A stretch of 40,239 nt of DNA, from positions 1-40,239 of the forward strand of contig JACRLC010000093.1 of NCBI GenBank assembly GCA_016235425.1. Reading direction: 5' to 3'. Below the pieces are notes generated by a model. It was not told where the DNA came from. It saw nothing but the letters and a program-made list of their open reading frames with translations, and searched no databases. The DNA is from Chloroflexota bacterium. Lineage in GTDB: Bacteria; Chloroflexota; Anaerolineae; Anaerolineales; Villigracilaceae. Positions 22,831 through 31,900 of this stretch are shown here, in pieces. The stretch's first letter is position 1. Each line of letters begins with the position of its first letter. Position numbers and translations under genes: made by a program.

Positions 22831-23622
22831 ATGACCAACCGTCAATCGTCAATCGTAAATCGTAAATCGAAAGACTTTTTATTCCTCCAAATCAGTTCGC
22901 TCCCCTATTTCCGTGCATTTTTGCGTGCGGTGGAAAGTTCGTATTATCAGGATTTGCCCCTGCCCGCCCCGGTCTATGACGTGGGCTGTGGTGACGGTCA
23001 CTTCGCGTCATTGACTTTTGACCAAAAAATTGACGTGGGACTCGATCCCTGGCATGGGCCGATTCACGAAGCAAAGAAGTTTGGCGCGTATCAATCCCTC
23101 GTTGAAGCGGACGGCGCGTGCTCGCCCTTTCCAACCGGCCACTTCGCAAGCGGATTGAGCAACTCGGTTCTTGAACATATCCCGCACATCGACGCGGTGC
23201 TTGCGGAGACCGGGCGCGTGTTGAAACCGGGCGCGCCGTTTTATTTTTGTGTGCCCAACCCGCGTTATTTTTCGGCGCTCTCGCTCACGAAAGCCTTCGG
23301 CAAACCTTATGAAGACTGGTTCCGCAAAATCTCGCGTGTCCATCACGCGGATGAGCCGGATGTATGGGAACGGCGGCTGAATCAAGCAGGATTTGAACTC
23401 GAACGCTGGTGGCACTATTTTTCGCCCGCATCCATGCGCGTGTTAGAATGGGGACACTATTTTGGCCTGCCCTCATTGGTTTCCAAAGCACTCACGGGCA
23501 AGTGGATTCTCTCTCCCACAAAGTGGAATCTGCGGCTGACGGAAAACTACGTGCGAAGATATGCTTCGCCTGAGCCGGTGGAAGACGGGACGTTCACGTT
23601 TTATATCGCACGAAAAAAGTAG
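22831..23622 (+). CDS. Class I SAM-dependent methyltransferase
   Basis: The product has 263 residues. The SAM-binding loop is VYDVGCGDGHFA at about 49-60, motif II is VGLDPWHG, and motif IV is LSNSVLEHIPHID. The pattern GRVLKPGAPFYF is motif VI. It is of the Methyltransf_11 type common in glycan clusters, so a sugar or glycolipid acceptor is likely but unproved. The first 13 residues are encoded by 7-nt repeat words (22840-22869), so the true start may lie further downstream, near the FLFLQISSLPYF segment. No ribosome-binding site is seen. Confidence 0.82.
   Translation: MTNRQSSIVNRKSKDFLFLQISSLPYFRAFLRAVESSYYQDLPLPAPVYDVGCGDGHFASLTFDQKIDVGLDPWHGPIHEAKKFGAYQSLVEADGACSPFPTGHFASGLSNSVLEHIPHIDAVLAETGRVLKPGAPFYFCVPNPRYFSALSLTKAFGKPYEDWFRKISRVHHADEPDVWERRLNQAGFELERWWHYFSPASMRVLEWGHYFGLPSLVSKALTGKWILSPTKWNLRLTENYVRRYASPEPVEDGTFTFYIARKK
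22840..22869. repeat. 7-nt tandem repeat at a methyltransferase start
   Basis: CGTCAAT twice and CGTAAAT twice run in tandem and code the first residues of the methyltransferase. The same words occur at 34978-35018 inside the YYY protein gene. Confidence 0.75.
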
Positions 23623-23645
23623 GGGCGGGATCACCCCGCCCCTAC
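23619..23645. repeat. GTAGGGGCGGG palindrome overlapping a stop and a promoter
   Basis: An 11-bp perfect inverted repeat (23619-23629 with 23635-23645) with an ATCAC loop. The left arm contains the TAG stop of the upstream methyltransferase. The right arm ends in CCTAC and runs into TACAAT (23643-23648), a -10-like hexamer 7 nt before the next ATG. The element may both end one transcript and start another. Confidence 0.7.
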
Positions 23646-23655
23646 AATGATAATT

Positions 23656-24369
23656 ATGTCCTTCGACGAAAAATATTTCTCCACTCACACCTACGCAGAC
23701 ATCACCTTCGCCAAATACAGCATGTACTGGTGGTCAAATCGATTCTATGCCATGCTGGCGCGGCGATACGGAAGACAAGGCGGGCGCTTCCTGGAGGTTG
23801 GCTCCGGGATGGGGCACCTCACCGGCCAGCTCGAAGACACGTTCCAAACCTACGGCATGGACTTGAATCACTGGGCGGTCAAGCAATCCAAAGCCGTTGT
23901 GGAAAAATCTTCACTGCAAACTGCCAGCGCGCAGGAATTGCCATTTGCTGATAGCTCTTTCAACGTGGTGATCATTAAACACATCGTCGAGCATTTACCC
24001 GATCCCCAAAAAGCCATCAGGGAAATCGGCCGCGTCACCGAACCGGGCGGTATCCTGATCCTTGCCACGCCGAATCTCGATTCACTGCTCAAGCCGTGGA
24101 AAGGTGAAAAGTGGATTGGCTACCAGGACCCTACACATATCTCGCTCAAGCGTCCTGCGGAATGGCTTGAATTCATTCGGAGCGCGGGCTTTAGTCCGTT
24201 CAAGATTTTCTCCGACGGCTTTTGGGATGTGCCGTACATTCCCCTCATACCGAAGCAAATCCAGAAGTTGTTCTTTGGCTCGCTTGGCGGTTTTCAAGCC
24301 ATGACCGGTCTGGTCTTTTTGCCGATGAAGTGGGGTGAAAGCATCATCGTTGTTGCAGGAAAAACATAA
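23656..24369 (+). CDS. Second class I SAM-dependent methyltransferase
   Basis: The product has 237 residues. Motif I is FLEVGSGMGHLTG, followed by acidic YGMDLN, then LPFADSSFNVVIIKHIVEHL and EPGGILILATPN. The C-terminal half (YQDPTHISLKRPAEWLEFI) is typical of methyltransferases acting on lipid-linked sugars or quinone-like acceptors. It is unlike the preceding methyltransferase outside the SAM motifs. An ATG nine bases upstream is possible, but the TACAAT hexamer overlaps it. Probably leaderless. Confidence 0.85.
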   Translation: MSFDEKYFSTHTYADITFAKYSMYWWSNRFYAMLARRYGRQGGRFLEVGSGMGHLTGQLEDTFQTYGMDLNHWAVKQSKAVVEKSSLQTASAQELPFADSSFNVVIIKHIVEHLPDPQKAIREIGRVTEPGGILILATPNLDSLLKPWKGEKWIGYQDPTHISLKRPAEWLEFIRSAGFSPFKIFSDGFWDVPYIPLIPKQIQKLFFGSLGGFQAMTGLVFLPMKWGESIIVVAGKT

Positions 24370-24388
24370 TTCAATCTGGGTGAGAAAC

Positions 24389-26575
24389 ATGAAGGAACCT
24401 GTCGAACCTACCGTCCTCGATTACGTCAAATCAAAACTCAAATTCTGGCAAACCGGACAAATTGAAATTCCCCCTCTTCCCGTTGAAGAACAAGCGGTGG
24501 AACAGGTTGAGGAACTACCTGTCGTGCGGACGCCCTTTCCGTGGCCTTCCCTGCTTGCGCTTGGATTGGCGCTGTTTGCCCAGTACACTTTTGAGCCGGG
24601 ATTTAATGCTCCCCGTTCGTGGGTGCTTGGGACCGTATTGTATCTGGCCGCACTTGGCCTGCTGATCTTTGCGTATCGGCGCGGCGAGTGGACTCTTCAC
24701 CCGTTACCTGCCTCTGAATCCGCACAGGACCCGTTGATAGTCCGCTGGGTGGCGTTTGTTGCATCGCTGATCTTGGGCGGCGTCACCTTCTATTTGATGG
24801 GCGGCAACCTGTTCTCGGCGCTAAACCTTACGCTTTGGGTGCTTACGTTTTTCACTCACCTGCGGGCTTTTTGGCTGAGGGACCCGCAGGCTGAGCCGCT
24901 TTGGAACCGGGCAAAGAGATTCTTCGCACGCCAATCCTGGGACATTCGCATCACGCGCTGGGCTTTGTTGATCGTTGCGGTCGCGGCATTGATCCTCTAC
25001 TTCCGCGTCTACCAACTCAGCGAAGTGCCGCCAGATATGACCAGCGATCACGCCGAAAAACTCGAGGACGTGTTCGATATTCTGAACGGAAAATTTTCGA
25101 TTTACTTCCCGCGTAATACGGGACGCGAGCCGCTTTACGTCTATCTCTCGGCGTTGGTCGCATACTTGTTTACGGGAGTCTCGTTTCAAACGCTCAAGAT
25201 CGCGGCGGTGTTGGGCGGTCTCGCCACTCTGCCGTATCTTTACTTTTTGGGAAAGGAATTGGGTGCAAAACGGATTGGCCTGCTGGCTGTGCTTTTTGCA
25301 GGCATCGCCTACTGGCCGAATGTGATCGAGCGTTTTGGCTTGCGGATTTCGTTCTATCCGTTGTTCGTGGCAGCCACTTTTTATTACCTGATCCGCGGAC
25401 TGCGGCGTCAAAACCGCAACGACATGATCCTGGCCGGGATTTCGCTTGGCCTGGGGTTGAACGGCTACACACCTTTCCGCATCGTGCCGTTTGTGATTGT
25501 GGCGGCCTTCATCATTTACATCATTCACGCGCGTTCGGGGCAGGAACGCAAGCAAGCCGTCCTCTGGCTGGGACTGCTGGCGCTCACTTCCTGGGTGATC
25601 TTCATTCCACAGGCGCGCTTCGCTCTTGAGAACCCTGATTTGTATGGCTTCCGCGCTTTGTCGCGTATGAGTTCGGTCGAGCAGCCTCTTCCGGGGCCGG
25701 TCTGGCAACTCTTACTCCAAAACCTTTGGAACGCGCTGAAAATGTTCAATTGGAGCGACGGCGGCATTTGGGTTCATTCCGTCCCTGGCCGCCCCGCGCT
25801 TGACGTGGTTTCAGGCGCGCTGTTTCTCATCGGCGCGGCGTTGGTCTTGATCCGTTATATCCGCCAGCGCCAGTGGACGGACTTGTTCCTCCTGCTGTCC
25901 ATTCCTCTGTTGTTGATGCCGTCCATCCTTTCGCTGGCATTCCCGGACGAGAATCCCTCCCTCAACCGAACCGGCGGGGCGATCATCCCGGTGTTTCTCC
26001 TGGTAGGTTTGGCGGTGGATGGCTTACTGGCAGGATTTGCCGGGGGTGCGGAATCAGCTCAAAGTCAGGATGTGAGCGAGGGGAATCGGCCTGTAAAAGT
26101 CCGCGCGGCACATCCGGTGTTGATGTTCTTCGTCATGGCCGGGCTGTTGTTCATTTCCTGCGTACAAAATTACAACCTGGTCTTTCACGAATACTATCTG
26201 CAATACAGGGGATCGGCATGGAACACGAGTGAGATGGGCGTCGTCTTGAAGCAGTTCGCGTTGACGCAAGGCTCGTCCGAAAATGCCTGGATCGTTCCCT
26301 TCCCATTTTGGGTGGATACCCGCCTGCCGCCGATGTGGGCCGGTATTCCCGAACGCGGTGACATGGCAATTCGCCCGGAAAGCCTGCCGAATACATTATC
26401 CATAACGGACAACAAGTTGTTCATATTCAAGATTACGGATACGGAAACGATGGCTAAACTGCGGGAGCTCTATCCGCAAGGCACGTTGAACATTTACAAA
26501 TCGGCCCGCGGCGAAAACTGGAATTTTTATATTTACGTTGTTCCTGCGGTGGAGACGATTTCTTCCGTGCAATAA
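24389..26575 (+). CDS. GT39-type polytopic glycosyltransferase (copy 1)
   Basis: The product has 728 residues: a charged cytoplasmic N-terminus of about 45 residues, then about 12 hydrophobic helices and a C-terminal extracytoplasmic tail. The first large loop holds VPPDMTSDHAEKLEDVFDIL (about 217-236) followed by FPRNTGREPLYVY. This is the acidic-loop and acceptor-loop pattern of PMT/ArnT-like, polyprenyl-phosphate-sugar-dependent glycosyltransferases. It is expected to move a sugar from a lipid carrier to an acceptor outside the membrane. The C-terminal DTRLPPMWAGIPERGD stretch is shared with copy 2. The longer upstream frame overlaps the methyltransferase and is not needed. Confidence 0.85.
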   Translation: MKEPVEPTVLDYVKSKLKFWQTGQIEIPPLPVEEQAVEQVEELPVVRTPFPWPSLLALGLALFAQYTFEPGFNAPRSWVLGTVLYLAALGLLIFAYRRGEWTLHPLPASESAQDPLIVRWVAFVASLILGGVTFYLMGGNLFSALNLTLWVLTFFTHLRAFWLRDPQAEPLWNRAKRFFARQSWDIRITRWALLIVAVAALILYFRVYQLSEVPPDMTSDHAEKLEDVFDILNGKFSIYFPRNTGREPLYVYLSALVAYLFTGVSFQTLKIAAVLGGLATLPYLYFLGKELGAKRIGLLAVLFAGIAYWPNVIERFGLRISFYPLFVAATFYYLIRGLRRQNRNDMILAGISLGLGLNGYTPFRIVPFVIVAAFIIYIIHARSGQERKQAVLWLGLLALTSWVIFIPQARFALENPDLYGFRALSRMSSVEQPLPGPVWQLLLQNLWNALKMFNWSDGGIWVHSVPGRPALDVVSGALFLIGAALVLIRYIRQRQWTDLFLLLSIPLLLMPSILSLAFPDENPSLNRTGGAIIPVFLLVGLAVDGLLAGFAGGAESAQSQDVSEGNRPVKVRAAHPVLMFFVMAGLLFISCVQNYNLVFHEYYLQYRGSAWNTSEMGVVLKQFALTQGSSENAWIVPFPFWVDTRLPPMWAGIPERGDMAIRPESLPNTLSITDNKLFIFKITDTETMAKLRELYPQGTLNIYKSARGENWNFYIYVVPAVETISSVQ

Positions 26576-26611
26576 ACCTAGACCCTAACTCGGACGAGCC
26601 GAAAAAGTTTT

Positions 26612-26680
26612 ACCGCGAAGCCCGCTAAGAGCGCAAAGATTTTAAAGGTTTTTCTTAGCGGCCTTTGCGTGCTTGGCGGT
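26612..26680. repeat. 9-nt-periodic palindrome between the two GT39 genes
   Basis: The 279-bp gap 26576-26854 contains this palindrome (ACCGCGAAG, CCCGCTAAG, AGCGCAAAG mirrored by CTTAGCGGC, CTTTGCGTG, CTTGGCGGT). The remaining ~170 bp up to the next start hold no recognised signal. Confidence 0.8.
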
Positions 26681-26854
26681 TCAAAAATTCTTGCGCAAAA
26701 AACAAGGAGTTCACTTGTCAGGTACTAAAGGTTTTTTTGATACTCGGGTGGTTAATTTTTGGCAGGGGACCTTGCTTGTTCCACCTGTTCAATTGCAAAG
26801 GAAACCTTTAGGGTCTTTTCCTCATGGAATGGATAACTACAAAAAGAATTCGGC

Positions 26855-28897
26855 ATGAGCAACGACTCGCATGGTTCAAGCAAGTTGCATTCCCTCACCC
26901 CCAGCCCTTCTCCCGAAGAGAGAGGGGAACTCCCCTCTCTCTTCGGGAGAAGGGCTGGGGGTGAGGGCGCTTTTCCGTGGCGCTCAGTGCTGGCAGTCGT
27001 CCTTGCCGTTTGCGCTCAAATCCTTCTCGAACCGCCGGGGCGCAGGTTTGGATTTGCCATTCCTCTTTATATCCTCGCGGCGGGTTTGACAATTTGGTCG
27101 GCGATCAAAAATGAATGGGAACTCCCGCCGCTTCCTGTGCAATTCAACAACACTGAAACTTTTCAACTCCGCGCCATCCCGCTTCTTCTTTCCATGCCTT
27201 TCATGCTGGCCGCGTTCTGGGCATTTGGCGGCGGAAAATTTACGCGGCTCAACATTGCGCTTTGGCTTGCCGCGCTTGCGCTATTAATTTTTGGGTTGTG
27301 GGCAAGGCGGGCAAAAGAAGCTGCTCCCGTGAAGACCCCCGAAGAACGCGCACAAGGCCTGATGTGGTTTGCCCTGATTATCGCCGTATTTGGGATGGTC
27401 GTTTTCTTCCGCCTCAACCAGATTGACGATGTTCCCGGCGAGCCTTTCAGTGATCACGCCGAAAAAATCCTCGACGTGTTCGACATCTCAAAAGGCCAGT
27501 ACAACATTTTCTTTCCGCGCAATACAGGCCGCGAAGCCATTCAAATGTACTGGTCGTTCCTGGCCGCAAAGATCTTCGGCACGGGCTTCACCTTTCTCAC
27601 CCTCAAACTTGGCACGTCCCTGCTCGGCATTTTGACCCTTCCCTATATTTATTTACTTGGCAAAGAATTTGGCTCGCCGCGCGTCGGTCTCCTCACCCTT
27701 TTTCTTTTTGGGATTTCCTACTGGCCGAACGTGATCTCGCGCATCGGACTTCGCTTCCCCCTTTACCCTTTCTTCCTCGCGCCAACGCTTCTTTACCTGA
27801 CCCGCGGCCTGCGGACGCGTTCCCGAAACGATTTCCTCCTCTGCGGCATTTTTCTGGGACTCGGCCTTCACGGGTACAGTCCCTTTCGGATCGCGCCTTT
27901 CCTTGTGCTGGCCGCCTTCGCGATTTACGTGCTTCGTTCGCAATCCAAAGGGACTCGCCAGCAGGCGGTTTGGTGGCTGACGATCACCGGCGTCGTTTCG
28001 CTGGTCATCTTTTTGCCGCTCTTGCGTTACGCCCTCGACCATCCCGACATATTTTCCTACCGCGCCTTCTCGCGTTTGGGAAATGTGGAAACAAGCCTGC
28101 CTGATTCTTTGTTGAAAGTTTTCTTCTATAATTTGGGACGCGGCCTGCTCATGTTCAACTGGGACGATGGCGGGATTTGGGTCAATTCCCTGCCTCATCG
28201 CCCCGCGTTGGATGTGGTAACGGGCGCACTGTTCGTGATTGGCCTCATCCTGTTGGTTGCGCGCTACGCCCGTCAGCGCGATTGGCGGGATTTGCTCCTG
28301 CTCATTTCCATTCCCGTTTTGCTCCTGCCATCGGTTTTGGCGCTGGCGTTTCCCGAGGAAAACCCGGCGCTGAATCGCGCGGGGGGCGCGGCAGTGAGCG
28401 CGATCCTCATCAGCGCGCTGGCTCTCGATGGCCTGGTGTCAACTGTCGGCGTGGAAAAGAAGCGGGTTTTCGTCGCCTATGGGCTGACGGGAATTCTGCT
28501 CGCCGCGTCTGTAATCCAGAATTATGATCTGGTCTTCCGTCAATTCAATGAAAAATATTTGCTGGGAGTTTGGAACACGTCTGCGATGGGGGAGATCATC
28601 AGTGAGTTTCGCACCGGCTACGGGCAGACGGATACGGTGTGGATTGTCCCGTATTCGCAGTGGGTGGACACGCGCCTGCCGGGAATGTGGGCGGGAATCC
28701 CGAACCGGGATTTTGCGTTGTGGCCGAAGGATTTTGCGAACACCGTGAAAATCCCCGGGCCGAAGCTGTTCATCTTCCATCCTGAAGATGCAGATGCTGA
28801 GAATGCTCTTAAAGTCCTCTACCCGAATGGCGCGTTAAGCCGATATACTTTGGCGGTGCCAGGGAAAGACTTCATAGTGTTGTTTGTGGAGAGATAA
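26855..28897 (+). CDS. GT39-type polytopic glycosyltransferase (copy 2) with palindrome-coded N-terminus
   Basis: The product has 680 residues and is clearly paralogous to the preceding gene: SDHAEKILDVFDISKG, FPRNTGREAIQMYW, NWDDGGIWVNSLPHRPALDVV and DTRLPGMWAGIPNRD all align with copy 1. About 12 helices. The expected reaction is the same lipid-carrier-dependent sugar transfer outside the membrane. Residues about 13-38 (LTPSPSPEERGELPSLFGRR and beyond) are encoded by a perfect palindrome with 37-bp arms. A downstream start would avoid it, but none with a ribosome-binding site is visible, so the true N-terminus is uncertain. Both copies probably act on one glycan with different donors or acceptors. 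Confidence 0.83.
   Translation: MSNDSHGSSKLHSLTPSPSPEERGELPSLFGRRAGGEGAFPWRSVLAVVLAVCAQILLEPPGRRFGFAIPLYILAAGLTIWSAIKNEWELPPLPVQFNNTETFQLRAIPLLLSMPFMLAAFWAFGGGKFTRLNIALWLAALALLIFGLWARRAKEAAPVKTPEERAQGLMWFALIIAVFGMVVFFRLNQIDDVPGEPFSDHAEKILDVFDISKGQYNIFFPRNTGREAIQMYWSFLAAKIFGTGFTFLTLKLGTSLLGILTLPYIYLLGKEFGSPRVGLLTLFLFGISYWPNVISRIGLRFPLYPFFLAPTLLYLTRGLRTRSRNDFLLCGIFLGLGLHGYSPFRIAPFLVLAAFAIYVLRSQSKGTRQQAVWWLTITGVVSLVIFLPLLRYALDHPDIFSYRAFSRLGNVETSLPDSLLKVFFYNLGRGLLMFNWDDGGIWVNSLPHRPALDVVTGALFVIGLILLVARYARQRDWRDLLLLISIPVLLLPSVLALAFPEENPALNRAGGAAVSAILISALALDGLVSTVGVEKKRVFVAYGLTGILLAASVIQNYDLVFRQFNEKYLLGVWNTSAMGEIISEFRTGYGQTDTVWIVPYSQWVDTRLPGMWAGIPNRDFALWPKDFANTVKIPGPKLFIFHPEDADAENALKVLYPNGALSRYTLAVPGKDFIVLFVER
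26892..26967. repeat. Perfect palindrome, 37-bp arms with 2-nt spacer, in a GT39 gene
   Basis: Positions 26892-26928 are exactly complementary to 26931-26967, separated by two bases. The arms begin CCCTCACCCCCAGCCCTTCT. A shorter, decayed relative lies in mvk at 10342. The perfect match implies recent insertion or active copying. Confidence 0.9.
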
Positions 28898-28904
28898 AGT
28901 TTAT

Positions 28905-28959
28905 GGAGTCCAAAGTCTCCTGACTTTGGAAACGCCGAAGTCGGGAGACTTTGGACTCC
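28905..28959. repeat. Inverted repeat between GT39 copy 2 and the GT39-YYY gene
   Basis: GGAGTCCAAAGTCTCC (28905-28920) with GACTT (28922-28926) pairs with 28938-28959 around an 11-nt loop, with one mismatch. There is no T-run, so it is a palindromic repeat or weak terminator. Confidence 0.65.
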
Positions 28960-28994
28960 GGCTTGTTGTTGATCTTCATTATCGTGGTGAATAA

Positions 28995-31900
28995 ATGACC
29001 GAAAAACATAATTGGGTTTATGACTTGCTTCTCGTGTTCGTCCTGCTCGTTGCAGGATATTTGCGTTTCACCGGCGTGGACTGGGGCGAGGGTTATCACC
29101 AGCATCCCGATGAATTATTTTTGAGCGGCGTAGTGGAGAACATGCGGGCGAAGACCTGCATCGATCCAGCCATCCCCGTGGATGCCTGCCCGGCTGATCA
29201 GCAACGCTGGTTGAATATTCGCGAATATTTCGACACCGAGAAATCCACGCTCAACCCTCACAATCGCGGACAGGCTTTCTTTGTCTACGGCACACTGCCG
29301 ATGTTCATCGTGCGGTACGCGGCGGAGATAAGCCATGTGACCGATTTGGCCGAGTTCAAATTCCTCAGCCGCCAGCTTGCCGCGCTGGCAGACCTGTTCA
29401 CGGTCTTTATTTTGTATTTCATCGTTTCGCGCCTCTATGGTCGGCGTGTGGGATTGCTGGCTTCGCTCTTCTCTGCGCTGACCGTGATGCAGATCCAGCA
29501 GTCGCATTTCTTCACCACCGATACGTTCATGAACATGTTCATGTTTCTGGCGATCTGGTTCGCGGTGGAGATTTTGATGTGGAGAGAGAAGAGACCAGAG
29601 ACTAGAGAATCAGAGATTGGAGAATTGACTGAGAGTACAGTTGAACAATCTCCAGTCCCCAGTCTCCAAACTCCACCGTCCAATTCTCCAGTTCTCCAAT
29701 CTCCACTTACCAATAACCAACACTTGCACCGCACGCAAGTGCAGGTGTTACGAATTATTACTCACCCCCTCTTCCTCCTCAGCATTGGTTTTGGCCTGGC
29801 GCTGGGAATGGCGATGGCATCCAAGATCAACGCGGCGGTTTTGGCAATGCTGTTACCGGGGGCGTTCCTGGTGCGATATTTTGCCGTAGACCGCAAACAA
29901 CAAACTGAACTAAAAACTGATCACCCCCTTTCGGGGACAGGCTGGTTACTGATCACTTTATTTTTGGTCGCGGGCGGGCTGGCAACGATCATCTCCTTCC
30001 GCGTCTTTCAGCCCTACGCATTCAAGGGCCTGGGACTCAATCCGCAATGGGTCACGAACATTCAGGAGCAACGCCTCCAGGCTACCGGTGATGCAGACCT
30101 GCCGTGGAATTTACAGTGGGCGCGCCGCACGCATTTGTATTCGTTCACCAATCTCACCGCTTGGGGGCTTGGCCTTCCGCTCGGCATTCTGGCGTGGGCC
30201 GGTTTCCTGCTCATGGGCTGGCGCATCCTGAAAGGCGAGTGGAGGCACGCCCTGCTCTGGGGCTGGACGGCCTTCTACTTCGCCTGGCAATCGCTTGAAT
30301 TCAATCCCACCATGCGCTATCAACTGCCGGTCTATCCGCTGTTGGTGATGATGGCGGCGTGGGTTCTTTTCGAGGCGGCAGGTTGGAAAGTTGGAACGTT
30401 CAAACGTGTAAACCTTCCAGCCATTTTTGCGAGCATCATCGGAATTTCAATCCTTGCATTGACCGCCATTTGGGCTTTCGCTTTTCAGAGCATCTACCTG
30501 CGTGACGAACCGCGCATAGCCGCCTCGCGCTGGATTTATGAAAACGTCCCTGGGCCAATCACCGTTCAATTCCAATCAAAGGATGACGGCGGCAGCAACA
30601 TGCCTCTGACTTTCCCAATCGGCGGGATCATCCAGCCCGATGTTCCATACACAACGAGTTTTGTTCCGGCACAGGATGGACAGATTTCCGGCATTCTGCT
30701 TGGGCACGCGTTGGATTCATCCGCTTCACCCTCGACCGTTGTGCTGACTCTGTCTCCCGTAGAGAATCCAGATGGAATCCTTGGCCGCGCCTCGGCGGTG
30801 ATTGAGCCTGCCACAAACGATCCGCGCGGGCCTTCGGTTTCGCTTTCTTTTGACCCGCCCGTTCCAGTCGCGAAGGATGCCGTTTACACGCTGAAAATCG
30901 AGACACTCGGCCAGTCCCTGACTTTGTCCGGTTCCGGCATCGCCAACGAGACCGATTATGACTGGGGCCTGCCCTTCCGCATTGACGGCTACGATCCGTT
31001 TGGCGGGATGTATCGCGGCGATTTGCTCCTGCAGGTTTATTGGGACGACAATGCCGACAAGCTCATCCGTCTCGTGGATGTTTTGACCCAGAGCGATTAC
31101 ATCGTCATTCCCACCAACCACCAGTACGCGCAGATCACGCGCCTGCCGGAGCGTTATCCGCTGACGACGTTGTATTACCGCGAACTGCTCGGCTGCCCGG
31201 ATGAAATGGACATCATCAAGTGCTATCGCGAAGCGAAGCCTGGTCAATACAAAGGGGATTTGGGGTTTGAGTTGGTGCAGGTGTTCGAGTCCTATCCAAC
31301 GCTTGGGCCGATTGTGATCAACGACCAGGCCGCGGAGGAAGCATTCACGTTCTATGACCATCCGAAAGTCTTGATTTTCAAGAAGACGGATGATTTCAGT
31401 TCGGCAAAACTGCGCGAGATATTCAGCACGGTGGATTTGACGTCCGTTGTGCATCTCACGCCGCGGCAGGCCAGTAATTACAAGGACTTGATGCTCCCGT
31501 TGTCGCGTCTCGTTCAACAGCGCACAGGCGGGACGTGGTCCCAATTGTTCGATTACGATTGGATCCAGAATAAATATCCCATCGTTGGATTATTGTTCTG
31601 GTACGCGTTCATCTTCGTGCTGGGACTCGTCGTTTATCCAATCGTGCGCCTGGCATTGCCGGGGCTTGGGATGTATGGTTACCCGGTCAGCCGCGCACTG
31701 GGATTGGTCCTGCTGGCGTGGCTCTCGTGGATGGGCGGGTCACTGGGGGTTCCGTACACGCGAGTCACTATCGGGGCCGCGTTTGCTTTGATAACGGTGG
31801 CAGGTATCGGCTTGGGCTGGAGGCGCAGAGACCAGTTCAAAGCGGAGTGGAATGCCAATCGCAGGTTCTTCCTCCTCGCTGAGATTCTGTTTGCTTCGTT

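Noticed and set aside
22757-22869. Possible CRISPR array from tandem repeats
   Set aside because: Units are 7 or 9 nt with no spacers of constant length and no cas genes nearby.
26673-26858. 61-codon ORF between the GT39 paralogues
   Set aside because: It begins in the 9-nt-periodic repeat, has no recognised motif and overlaps the next gene's start.
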